Positions 45,199-53,337 of a DNA stretch of 64,000 bases are shown piece by piece. The stretch is taken from the NCBI RefSeq assembly GCF_012911005.2, contig NZ_WTVS01000030.1:1-64000 (forward strand). Reading direction: 5' to 3'. A program made the translations under genes and the position numbers. The notes beneath the pieces are model-generated. The model was given only the letters and a program-made list of their open reading frames with translations. It was not told where the DNA came from and did no database searches. Position 1 is the first letter of the stretch, and every line of letters starts with the position of its first letter. This stretch comes from Aromatoleum toluolicum (GTDB lineage Bacteria > Pseudomonadota > Gammaproteobacteria > Burkholderiales > Rhodocyclaceae).

Positions 45199-45245
45199 CA
45201 AGGGACATACCTCCCTTGCGGGCGGGAGTCCCTTGGTTGCCACAA
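45199..45245 (+). promoter_or_regulatory. Stem-loop upstream of 45257 gene
   Basis: CAAGGGAC (45199-45206) pairs with GTCCCTTG (45238-45245) around a G/C-rich inner loop. It ends 11 bp before the ATG and so overlaps the ribosome-binding region (AAGGAAG). It is one of a series of stem-loops preceding the small ICE genes and may limit translation or terminate upstream transcription. Confidence 0.45.
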
Positions 45246-45256
45246 GGAAGTCTCCC

Positions 45257-46049
45257 ATGGACACCCAATCCATCTGCGCACAAATGCCGTTGCTCGTTCG
45301 CGGCCACGTACCTTCCAACGTGCGCACCTTCAAGTTCAACATCTTCGACGGCCAGCCCAAGGTTTCGACACTGGGCTTCCACATCGATCCCAAGCCGTTC
45401 GAGGGCAAGGTCATCGCCACCACCGATGAGGCCGTCATCGTCAAGACGGGGCGGGGCGAGTTCGCGGTGCTCGACCGGGCGCTCGTGACCGAGGTGCCTG
45501 ACGAAGGCACCAAGGTGCACGTCGAACCCTACGCCCGACGCCGCTTCGACGGGCAGCGCGCGGATACGCCCGCGGAACGCATCGAGTTCACCGCCGACGG
45601 CCAGCCCTACACGGTGAAGACGCTCGTGCTCGGTTCCGCGCCGGCGAAGCTGCCTATCCCCGAGCCCCGTTGCCCCGAGCTAGCTGATCCAGCAGATGGA
45701 GCAGTTTCCCGCTCCCGACGGCTTCCGGCGCATCACCCACCTGCTGGTGGATGCCGGCGCGCGGGACTTCACCTGGGTCGACCCGCTGCCCGAGGACATC
45801 ATCGCGACGCCGCCGGCCATTGGCTTCACGGTGGCCACGGCGAAGTTCCAGGGACGCGTCACCGTGCTGTACGAGCGCGGGCTCGATCTGTACGCGCTGG
45901 AACTGCACCGCGACGGCGAGCTCGTCGAACGGGTCGATGAGGTGTTCTTCGATGCTCTCGGCGAGACCCTGGAACGGTTGATCGACGACGGGAACTGGCG
46001 GCGCATCCGCGTGCAATGCCTGTCCGGCCACAAGTCCGTTCAGCACTGA
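45257..46049 (+). pseudogene. ICE-conserved hypothetical gene split by a frameshift
   Basis: The first part (from ATG 45257) encodes MDTQSICAQMPLLVRGHVPS to AKLPIPEPRCPEL. The second, in the +1 frame, continues LIQQMEQFPAPDGFRRITHL to the stop at 46047-46049. Together they give one protein of about 263 residues. The join is at about 45680-45684 and needs removal of one base (or addition of two). No catalytic motif was recognised. It may be decayed, a sequencing error, or an artificially split gene. The second part's ATG at 45696 lacks a strong RBS. Confidence 0.6.
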
Positions 46050-46114
46050 CCGCCATACGGCCTCCCGCCCTCTCGACGGGGGGCCCTTCATTCCTTTCCC
46101 CGGAGGTCCCATCC

Positions 46115-46480
46115 ATGTCTGTTCGATTCAAAGGTACCGAGCTGCGGCCCGTGCTCCTCGAAGCGGTGGTCAACCAATGTCGCGTCGTTCTGGTCAAGGA
46201 TCAGGGCGTGTATTTCCTCGCCGAGCGTGGCGAGCGCAGGCCCGATGGGTGCCAGAAGCTCATCGCCTACGCTGTCGGCTGCAATCCGGATGTCAATGCG
46301 TTCGATGACTGGTGGGAACTGGCGCGCGCCGAGTTTGGCGGCGACGATTTCGGCGAGTTCTTCGATCCGCACGACGGTGTCTTTGCGCTCATCCTGCACA
46401 ACGCGAACGACCTCGACGTGTCCGCCACCCCGACACACCTGTCGCTGCAGGCCGTGGCCTCAACGCCGAACGGCAACTGA
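46115..46480 (+). CDS. DUF3085 family ICE protein
   Basis: This 121-residue protein has the DUF3085-like pattern: SVRFKGTELRPVLLEAV, CRVVLVKDQGVYFLAERGER and GCNPDVNAFDDWWELARAEFGGDDF. Acidic and cytosolic; no enzymatic residues are known. CGGAGGT lies upstream of the ATG. It converges on the H-NS-like gene. Confidence 0.72.
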   Translation: MSVRFKGTELRPVLLEAVVNQCRVVLVKDQGVYFLAERGERRPDGCQKLIAYAVGCNPDVNAFDDWWELARAEFGGDDFGEFFDPHDGVFALILHNANDLDVSATPTHLSLQAVASTPNGN

Positions 46481-46496
46481 CGGTCCCACATTCCCA

Positions 46497-46517
46497 GCCC
46501 CCGCTCCGGGGGCGTTT
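46497..46517. terminator. Hairpin between convergent DUF3085 and H-NS genes
   Basis: GCCCCCG-CTC-CGGGGGC (7-bp stem, 3-nt loop) is followed by GTTT. It probably ends transcription of the DUF3085 gene, and possibly of the opposing H-NS gene. Confidence 0.5.
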
Positions 46518-46560
46518 CATCGCCAGAGGTTGAATGAGCGCGCCCTGAGTGACGAAGCTG

Positions 46561-47019
46561 TCATTCGGTAGCGGCGGCCGGTGCCTCAGCTTGCTGCTCG
46601 AATTTGGCTGCCTTCGCTTCGGCCGCTGGCGCCGCGGCACGGGCCTTCCTCTTCCCCATCTTCTGCGCAGCGATTTCCAACCCATCCAGCGAGCCACCCT
46701 GCGCTAACCATGCGTCCACCCACTGCGGCCGACGGCCACGGCCCGACCATGCCAAATCCTTATTGTTCGGGTGCCGGTACTTCGCCGGCAGCGGCTCCTT
46801 GGGGGCAATTGGCGCTTTCGCGGTGACGCTCTTGGCCTTTGACTCTGCCGGCGCGGCGCTGCTGACGACGTCGGTCAGGGAAAGGCCGTGTTCCTTTGCC
46901 ATCTTCGTGAGGCGTTTCAGCAAGTCGCTCTTAGTCGACGTTTGGCGCTTGTCGATTTCCTTGGCGATCTTCGTGCGGAGCTGCTGAAGCTGAGGGAGTG
47001 TGTACTGGCTGAGATCCAT
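46561..47019 (-). CDS. H-NS family nucleoid protein carried by the ICE
   Basis: This 152-residue protein has an N-terminal coiled-coil oligomerisation region (LSQYTLPQLQQLRTKIAKEI) and a linker rich in Lys/Ala/Pro. The C-terminal DNA-binding motif is YRHPNNKDLAWSGRGRRPQW, matching the H-NS/BpH3 hallmark W-x-GRGR-x-P-x-W, with an Ala-rich tail after it. It likely silences A+T-rich DNA, including the ICE itself or host genes. The start at 47019 has GGAG about 13 nt upstream. It is the only minus-strand gene in the ICE part. Confidence 0.87.
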   Translation of the reverse strand: MDLSQYTLPQLQQLRTKIAKEIDKRQTSTKSDLLKRLTKMAKEHGLSLTDVVSSAAPAESKAKSVTAKAPIAPKEPLPAKYRHPNNKDLAWSGRGRRPQWVDAWLAQGGSLDGLEIAAQKMGKRKARAAAPAAEAKAAKFEQQAEAPAAATE

Positions 47020-47570
47020 GACGACGTGAATTCTCCGGGGGCAAAGAGGATAACGACGCGTCGCGGCGACCGTGCCGCTCGCTGTCACGTCCGATTGTAC
47101 GCCGGACCGCAATTGCGATTGCGCGCCTTTCGGGGTGGGATGGCTCGAATAAATCGTCGGCAGCCTTTCAGCCCGAAGCAACAGGAACGACCGCTTCGAG
47201 CCGAGTCCAGCCCAGAAAAAACATGTCGCCATCCTCCGTGTCATGGACGCTTGATGACGGAAGTTCCACCAATGCGGACATTGACGAATCGCGATATCCG
47301 CTCGCGTAGATGCCGTGTTGGTGCCACGCTTCTCACCATGTTTCGCTGACTCCCGTCAGCAACATGCCCAGGTAGCCACGATCCTCAGGGCTACGGCGCG
47401 GTTCCGACCGCGCTGATCATCCCAGTTCGCACCGGCATCCACGCGCGAACGCCCATCGGTTTCCGATGGTGATGCCACCAAGCTGTTCCATCAACCCACG
47501 CGGGGGTTTCCACACCTTCCCCGCCTGGGTCGGGTGTGTCTCCGCCTCTTTGTCCTTCAGGAGATCCGCC
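47020..47570. other. Divergent intergenic region between H-NS and DUF3577 genes
   Basis: These 551 bases have no supported gene. They hold the H-NS promoter and copy A of the ICE regulatory repeat (47346-47412). A CCGCCTGGGTCGGG segment and an AGGAG RBS precede DUF3577. Short open frames in the region read against the composition of neighbouring genes. Confidence 0.55.
47346..47412 (+). promoter_or_regulatory. ICE regulatory repeat, copy A
   Basis: A CTGAC-TCCC-GTCAG dyad is followed by CAACATGCCCAGGTAGCCAC, then GATCCTCAGGGCTACGGCGC. It aligns over about 65 bp with copies C (44263) and B (54998). It lies 159 bp upstream of the DUF3577 ATG. Confidence 0.65.
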
Positions 47571-48125
47571 ATGACCACTTCCACCGAAAAGTCCTACTTC
47601 GATCTGCACATCACCGGCCTCGGGTATCTGAATCGCATCCGCGAAGTGAAGCCCAAGAAAGGCGATGCGTTCCTGGCCTGCGACATCGCGGCCCTGAACG
47701 GTCCCAGCGATGACGTCTCGTACGTGCGTTTCGACACGCGCGTATCGGGTTCGGAAGCGCAGCACCTGGTGCGCCGCTGCATCCAGGCGGTCGACGCCGA
47801 GAAGAAGGTGATGATCGGCTTCCGTCTGGGCGACCTGTGGACCGACACCTTCACCTACTCCAAGGGGAAGCGTGCCGGCGAGCAGGGGGTGAGCCTCAAG
47901 GCCCGCCTGCTGTTCGTCAGTTGGATCAAAGTCGACGGCAAGCTCGCCTACAAGGCCGAGTCCAAGCCGACCGAGACCGACGAGTGCACTCCGGAAGTCC
48001 CTGTGACGACCGACGTGCCCGCCGCACAGCAAGCCCCAGCAGCGGAGCCTTCCAAGCCGGCCGCGGATGCTGCTGACGACGACTCTGCCGATGCTTCTGC
48101 ATTGGCCGTTGCCGAGTCGTTCTGA
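47571..48125 (+). CDS. DUF3577/STY4534 family ICE protein
   Basis: This 184-residue protein has the STY4534-type pattern YFDLHITGLGYLNRIREVKPKKGDAF, RFDTRVSGSEA and KARLLFVSWIKVDGKL. An Ala/Pro/Asp-rich tail of about 60 residues looks disordered. The fold is beta-rich and probably OB-like, suggesting single-strand DNA binding. It is conserved in ICE replication/maintenance modules. CAGGAG precedes the ATG. Confidence 0.8.
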   Translation: MTTSTEKSYFDLHITGLGYLNRIREVKPKKGDAFLACDIAALNGPSDDVSYVRFDTRVSGSEAQHLVRRCIQAVDAEKKVMIGFRLGDLWTDTFTYSKGKRAGEQGVSLKARLLFVSWIKVDGKLAYKAESKPTETDECTPEVPVTTDVPAAQQAPAAEPSKPAADAADDDSADASALAVAESF

Positions 48126-48129
48126 TCCA

Positions 48130-48152
48130 CAAGGCCCCTTACCGGGGTCTTG
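48130..48152. repeat. Stem-loop between DUF3577 and DUF3275 genes
   Basis: CAAGGCCCC pairs with GGGGTCTTG (9 bp, one G-T) around TTACC. It follows the DUF3577 stop and lies 28 bp before the next ATG. It is one of the series of stem-loops between small ICE genes. Confidence 0.5.
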
Positions 48153-48179
48153 TCTTCTCATCGTCAGCAGGAGACCTTC

Positions 48180-48785
48180 ATGATCACCATCCCCGGCCAA
48201 CTGGCCATCAAGACTATCCACGGTCGCAACGGCGATTTCAACGTCGGCCGCCTCGCGACCTCCATCGGCGAGTTCGTCGTGAAGAACGCCGAGCTCGACC
48301 AGTACACCGAAGGCAAGTACGAGGGCGATTTCGTCATCGCTGAGATTCGCCCCTCTACGTACAGCGCCAACGGCCGCATGGTCATTGAAATTCGCGCCCT
48401 CCTGGGCGGGATGACGTTGTCCAACATCGACGCCTTGAGCCGCGACGAAGCCCGCCGGCTGAGTCCGCAGGAGGTCGATCCGATCGACGAGGAAACGCAG
48501 GCGCCCGCACCGGACTCGATGAAGGCCACTGCCAAGTCGAAGTCGCGTTCCTCGCGCGACCCCCTGGTCGACACCACGCCGTTCGGCAGCGAGCCGGCCG
48601 CAGCGGCATCCGAGGTTTCGGCCGACGATGCTGCACTGTTCGGCTCGCTCTGGCCGCTGGGCGATGTAGTCAAACTCGACGCCACCGTCGATCGCCGCAT
48701 CCTGCGTCAGCAGTGCGACCGTCTCGGTGTGTTGGGCTACGCGTTCGCTCCGTTGTCCCAGGACTGGCATCTCGTCAAGGCCTGA
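48180..48785 (+). CDS. DUF3275 family ICE protein
   Basis: This 201-residue protein starts with the DUF3275-type MITIPGQLAIKTIHGRNGDF and has NVGRLATSIGEFVVKNAELDQYTEGKYEGDF. Its mid-region is Asp/Glu/Ala rich, and its C-terminus ends GYAFAPLSQDWHLVKA. The start is supported by AGGAG (CAGCAGGAGACCTTC) before the ATG. Usual partner of DUF3577 and DUF932 genes. Function unknown. Confidence 0.78.
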   Translation: MITIPGQLAIKTIHGRNGDFNVGRLATSIGEFVVKNAELDQYTEGKYEGDFVIAEIRPSTYSANGRMVIEIRALLGGMTLSNIDALSRDEARRLSPQEVDPIDEETQAPAPDSMKATAKSKSRSSRDPLVDTTPFGSEPAAAASEVSADDAALFGSLWPLGDVVKLDATVDRRILRQQCDRLGVLGYAFAPLSQDWHLVKA

Positions 48786-48874
48786 TTCCCACCGCCGCGT
48801 CAGCGGCGTTCCACCAACCGCCGGGGTTCCTCCCCGGTGGGCGGGGCCCCGGTCTCTTATTCAAGGAGATCGTC

Positions 48875-49702
48875 ATGCAACTCGCATCCCGTTTCGCTTG
48901 TTGTTCCCCGGTGCTGCGGTCGAATCAGCCACTGTCGGATGACCAGATTCGCACCGTCGCGCCCTCCATCTTCGCGGACACCCCGCACGAAAGCCGCTCC
49001 GAGCGGTACAGCTACATCTCCACGGCGGCTGTGCTGGCTGAACTGCGCAAGGAAGGCTTCCAGCCTTTCATGGTGTGCCAGACTCGCGTGCGCCAGGAGG
49101 ACCACCGCGACTATACCAAGCACATGCTGCGCCTTCGCCATGCGAGCCAGATCAACGGCACCGAGGCGAACGAGATCATCCTGCTCAACTCGCACGATGG
49201 CACCAGCAGCTACCAGATGCTGGCCGGAATGTTCCGCTTCGTCTGCCAGAACGGCCTGGTGTGCGGCGACACGTTCGCCGACGTCCGTGTGCCTCACAAG
49301 GGCAACGTCACCGACGATGTGATCGAGGGCGCCTACGAGGTACTGCATGGCTTCGAGCAGATGCAGGACTCGCGCGACGCCATGCGTGCCATCACGCTCG
49401 ACGATGGCGAGGCCGAGGTCTTCGCGAGATCGGCCCTGGTCCTCAAGTACGACGAACCTGGCAAGACCCTGCCGATCACGGAAAGCCAGATCCTGCGTCC
49501 CCGTCGCTTCGACGACAACCATGCGGACCTGTGGTCGACGTTCAACCGGGTCCAGGAGAACCTCGTCAAAGGCGGCCTGACTGGCCGCAGCGCCAATGGG
49601 CGCCAGCAGCGCACCCGGCCTGTCCAGGGCATCGACCAGAACGTCCGGCTCAACCGGGCGCTCTGGCTGCTCGCGGAAGGCTTGCGTCAATTGAAAGCCT
49701 GA
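48875..49702 (+). CDS. DUF932 domain protein
   Basis: This 275-residue protein of the DUF932 phage/plasmid-like family has SRSERYSYISTAAVLAEL, FMVCQTRVRQEDHRDYTKHM, ILLNSHDGTSSYQMLAGMFR and CQNGLVCGD. Usual in plasmids and ICEs; no biochemical activity is known to me. AAGGAG precedes the ATG. It is the last core ICE gene before the cargo operon. Confidence 0.82.
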   Translation: MQLASRFACCSPVLRSNQPLSDDQIRTVAPSIFADTPHESRSERYSYISTAAVLAELRKEGFQPFMVCQTRVRQEDHRDYTKHMLRLRHASQINGTEANEIILLNSHDGTSSYQMLAGMFRFVCQNGLVCGDTFADVRVPHKGNVTDDVIEGAYEVLHGFEQMQDSRDAMRAITLDDGEAEVFARSALVLKYDEPGKTLPITESQILRPRRFDDNHADLWSTFNRVQENLVKGGLTGRSANGRQQRTRPVQGIDQNVRLNRALWLLAEGLRQLKA

Positions 49703-49836
49703 TCTTCAAGCGGACCATGCCCTGATGGGTGTGGCCCGCTCTCTTCCATGTGTGCTGACCTACAAGGTGAGATCAGAATTCAAGACGACCCGTGACGGCC
49801 GTTGCCGTAGTGTTCATCCTGCACGCATTGGTTTTG

Positions 49837-49865
49837 TTATGATATTTGCACTTAGGGCATATAAG
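49837..49865 (+). promoter_or_regulatory. Candidate promoter of the cargo operon
   Basis: TTATGA (49837-49842) and TATAAG (49860-49865) are 17 bp apart in an A+T-rich stretch 33 bp before the ATG at 49898. Matches to the consensus hexamers are partial. It is the most A+T-rich stretch in this part of the ICE and a plausible constitutive promoter or H-NS target. Confidence 0.35.
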
Positions 49866-49897
49866 GTAGCCTTACGTTGGAACATGGGGGGGACGAG

Positions 49898-51064
49898 ATG
49901 TTCGACGAGAAGTGCGTATATTTTTGGCCGGTCGGCACGGGTGACAGCACGACGTTCGTGGTGCGTCCGAACGAGGTCGTGTTCCAGGTTGACCTCCGAC
50001 ACAGTCAGAAGTCGGAAGACGAGGAGACGGACTGCGCTCCGGTCATCGACTACCTTGAGGAACATCTGCCGAAGGTGGATGGAAAGCCCTACCTCTCGGC
50101 GTTCGCCATCACGCATCCTGACAAGGACCACATTCAAGGCTTCGAAGAACTGCTGGAGCGGGTGACGGTCGGCGAGCTGTGGTTTTCCCCGCGCATCTTC
50201 CGTGAACACGACGACGACCCCGACAGCCTCGGCGACGATGCGAAGGCGTTCCGCGACGAAGCGCACCGGCGCGTAACCGCCACGGTTGAGGCGGGTGGCG
50301 ACCCTGGCGCTGGAAACCGGGTGCGTCTCGTCGGCTGGGACGATCTGCTCGATGAAGAACACTACCAGGGATTTCCGTCCGAGTTCTTTAGCGTGCCTGG
50401 CGACGTCGTGGAATCGCTCGATGGCGAAGACCTGACCGGCGAATTCCGCGCGTTCATCCACGGCCCCTTCAAGCAAGGCTCGGACGAGGATGTTGGGGAC
50501 CGGAACGACACGAGCTTGGCTATGCAGGTCGTGCTCGGAGATGACCCTTCAGTGGGAGGGGTGCTGCTCTTCGGCGACCACAAATACCCCGTCATCCGGA
50601 AGATCTTGGATGTCACCAAGGAGCACGGGAAGGAGGAGAATCTGCGGTGGCAGGTGCTGCTCGCGCCTCACCATTGCAGCAAGTCCGTGATGTACCAGGA
50701 CGAGGACGGCAAGGAGCTCCTTAAACAGGACATCCTCGACGACCTAGGGGCATATCAGGTCAGCGCGGGTTACGTCGTGGCCAGCGCGAATTGCATTCCC
50801 GCGTCGAACAAGGACGGGGACAACCCGCCTCATGCCAAAGCGAAGGCCCGTTATCAGGAGCTCGCGGCCGGCGGGTTCGTCTGCACGCACGACGATGGCG
50901 GGCATGCGGAACCGCTCAAGTTCACCGTGGACGGTTCAGACATCGACTACGCTGAGACGAAGAGCCAGGAAAAGGGAACGAGCGCCTTGTCGGCGGCGGT
51001 CAGCGCGGCCCGCGGAAGCGACGCGACGCCTTCGACCAAGGTAGGTTTTGGATGCCCGAACTGA
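49898..51064 (+). CDS. MBL-fold hydrolase of ComEC-like type, cargo operon gene 1
   Basis: This 388-residue protein has no signal or TM segment. The metal motif is HPDKDH (residues 73-78), the H-x-D-x-DH variant of ComEC-like MBL proteins. LLFGDHKY (Asp227) and LAPHHCSKS (His258/259) complete the site, so it is probably an active phosphodiesterase or nuclease. After about residue 355 the tail is Ser/Ala/Gly-rich and flexible, ending VGFGCPN. Its last 13 nt overlap the E2-E1-JAB gene. GGGGGGACGAG precedes the ATG. Its substrate (nucleic acid, nucleotide or other) is unknown. Confidence 0.8.
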   Translation: MFDEKCVYFWPVGTGDSTTFVVRPNEVVFQVDLRHSQKSEDEETDCAPVIDYLEEHLPKVDGKPYLSAFAITHPDKDHIQGFEELLERVTVGELWFSPRIFREHDDDPDSLGDDAKAFRDEAHRRVTATVEAGGDPGAGNRVRLVGWDDLLDEEHYQGFPSEFFSVPGDVVESLDGEDLTGEFRAFIHGPFKQGSDEDVGDRNDTSLAMQVVLGDDPSVGGVLLFGDHKYPVIRKILDVTKEHGKEENLRWQVLLAPHHCSKSVMYQDEDGKELLKQDILDDLGAYQVSAGYVVASANCIPASNKDGDNPPHAKAKARYQELAAGGFVCTHDDGGHAEPLKFTVDGSDIDYAETKSQEKGTSALSAAVSAARGSDATPSTKVGFGCPN

Positions 51065-53337
51065 GTCGAGGTCAGCAGCTCGCCCTTCTTCAACTCGCCG
51101 ATATCGCCGACAACTCGAACGGTGCTCTGGAGGTTCTTGAATTAGCGGCCGAGTCGAAATCGGAGGGCTACGTCTGGGTCCACCTATCGCTCGAAACGAA
51201 GGACTACCGAACCAGAAACGGTCTCGCATTTCGAGACCGTGAGCGAATAAGCCTGCACGTTCATCCGGACTTCCCATTCAAGAAACCCGACATCTATTTC
51301 AAGCACACGCGGTTCATCGGAACGCCGCACGTTCAGTGGGGCAGTTCGATCTGCCTCTATCAATCGGGCGAGACGGAGTACGAGCCGTCCGATGGCATGT
51401 TCGGCTTCTTTGACCGGGTAGAGCAGTGGATGCGCGCGGCGGGAAAGGGCGAGCTGGACCCTGATGATGCGCCTCTGCATCCGCCCGTCGCCTACACCAC
51501 GTCCTCGACCACGTTCGTCGTCAGAGCTGATACACCTGCCGGAATGGCGGACGACGGGATTTGGATCGGGCGTGCGGACTTGCGCAAAGTCAGGGGTGAC
51601 CGCTTCGACCTCGTCGGGTGGACCAAGCTAGATGATTGGGGCGATACCGACCCTGGACATCCGATCGCTGCCGCCATCCTATTCGACAAGCCGCTCGCGA
51701 CCGAATTTCCGACGAAGGTCAACGATCTCATCGAACTCGTCGAGAACGCGGGGCTGTCGTTCGGCTTGCTGTACTCCCTCCTGAGACTCTTCTCCCTGGT
51801 CGGCTCAGAGGAGGAGCCCGCATATTTCGTCCTTGGCGCTCCGATGCGGCGCAAGGCGGCCGGCGAGCCGCTTAAGCCGCACCTGACCGTTTGGGAAATT
51901 GGTCCGGACACGCTGAAGACGCTCCGCGCCATGGTGCGGAGCAAGGGGGAAGACGAAGCCGCGCGAGACGAGCTCGTCAAGTGGATGGTTAAGGCAGGCG
52001 TCAGGTGGTGCGACGTCCTCGAAGACCGGCCTGAGATCGTCAACCGGCGAGACGGCGGAACGCTGCTCGCTGCCCTCTCTGAGAAACGGGTCCTGCTCCT
52101 CGGTTGCGGAGCACTGGGGTCGGCGGTGGCCGAGATGGTTCTGCGCTCTGGCGCCGCCAAACTGCATCTCGTCGACTACGGCATAGTGAAGCCTGGAATC
52201 CTCGTCAGGCAGCGCTATGCGGACAGCGACATCGGCTCGGAAAAGGCCACCGCGCTGCAAGCGCATTTGCAGGCCATTGGCCTTGAATGCTTGGTCACTG
52301 TGGGCAAGGGTAACCTCGCCAATCAGGCGCTGTCCCGTTTCGACTTCAAGGAATGGGACTTGGTCATAGACGCCACGGCGTCAGCGAGCGCAACCCATCG
52401 CATCGAAGAGGAATTGAAGGCACAGAGCCTTCCGATTCCAATGCTGTCGATGTCGGTCAGTGCTGCGGCCGAAAACGGATCGGTGCTGGTGAAGATGCCT
52501 CAGTACCGTGGGGGTCCGCATCACATTGCGCGACAGGCCAAATTAGAGGCGTTAGCAAAGGATGCTGGCCATTCACTGGCGAAGGCGTTCTGGCCAGAGC
52601 GCGAGACGGTAACGGTGTTTCAGCCGGAGCCAGGCTGCTCGGCGCCGACGTTCATCGGCTCGGCGGCCGACATTGACCACCACGCAGCGGGCCTCTTGAA
52701 CATCGGTCTGTCTCGCATCGAAAGCCTTGCGCCCGATGCGGCAAGTCTGGACCTCGTCGCCGCATCGTGGTTGCGGGCGGACGATAGTAAGCGGCGCCTG
52801 AGCTACACGTTCAAGGGCTACGCTCGTCATAGCGAGCAGAGGCACGGCTACGCTGTGCTGCGCTCGGATGTTGCCGCGCTCGATATGGCGTCAGAATTGA
52901 GGCGCATCGCACGCACGCGTTCCGACAGGGTCGAAACTGGCGGCCTCATCTTCGGTGAAGTTGACGACGCTCATCAGGTAATCTGGGTCGATAGTGTCAG
53001 CGGGCCGCCGCCGGATAGTACCGCGACTGAAATGCAGTTTCTGTGCGGGACTGCCGGCACGAAGGAACTGAACGCGTTCAAATCGGTGGCGAGTGGGAAG
53101 TCGAGCCGCTTCATCGGCATCTGGCATACGCACCCCATCAGTCGCGGCCGGCCGAGCCAAGACGACCTCAATGCGATGCTGGAGCTGCTCCACTTCCAGG
53201 AGTTTCCGCCGCGCCAGGTGGTCATGCTCATCGTAGGGTACGCCGCAACGAGGCGCGAAGAAAACTACTACCTCTACCGGCGCAACGAATTCGTCTTCAT
53301 TGCGCGGCACGAGGAAGAGGATGGAGGGCAACAATGA
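51052..53337 (+). CDS. E2-E1-JAB triple-fusion ubiquitin-like conjugation enzyme
   Basis: This 761-residue protein has an N-terminal UBC/E2-like domain (about 1-140: HPDFPFKKPDIYFK and GSSICLYQ with Cys101) and a middle region (about 150-335) without clear assignment. A ThiF/E1-like adenylating domain follows (about 340-560: GCGALG at 351-356, LHLVDYG, and PGCSAPT with Cys529 as likely thioester Cys). The C-terminal JAB/JAMM isopeptidase (about 615-755) has E628, WHTHP (H692, H694) and PSQDD (S702, D705), the complete E...HxHx7SxxD set. Activation, transfer and removal chemistry are all in one chain. The ATG lies inside the MBL gene end, so translation is coupled. Confidence 0.85.
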   Translation: MPELSRGQQLALLQLADIADNSNGALEVLELAAESKSEGYVWVHLSLETKDYRTRNGLAFRDRERISLHVHPDFPFKKPDIYFKHTRFIGTPHVQWGSSICLYQSGETEYEPSDGMFGFFDRVEQWMRAAGKGELDPDDAPLHPPVAYTTSSTTFVVRADTPAGMADDGIWIGRADLRKVRGDRFDLVGWTKLDDWGDTDPGHPIAAAILFDKPLATEFPTKVNDLIELVENAGLSFGLLYSLLRLFSLVGSEEEPAYFVLGAPMRRKAAGEPLKPHLTVWEIGPDTLKTLRAMVRSKGEDEAARDELVKWMVKAGVRWCDVLEDRPEIVNRRDGGTLLAALSEKRVLLLGCGALGSAVAEMVLRSGAAKLHLVDYGIVKPGILVRQRYADSDIGSEKATALQAHLQAIGLECLVTVGKGNLANQALSRFDFKEWDLVIDATASASATHRIEEELKAQSLPIPMLSMSVSAAAENGSVLVKMPQYRGGPHHIARQAKLEALAKDAGHSLAKAFWPERETVTVFQPEPGCSAPTFIGSAADIDHHAAGLLNIGLSRIESLAPDAASLDLVAASWLRADDSKRRLSYTFKGYARHSEQRHGYAVLRSDVAALDMASELRRIARTRSDRVETGGLIFGEVDDAHQVIWVDSVSGPPPDSTATEMQFLCGTAGTKELNAFKSVASGKSSRFIGIWHTHPISRGRPSQDDLNAMLELLHFQEFPPRQVVMLIVGYAATRREENYYLYRRNEFVFIARHEEEDGGQQ

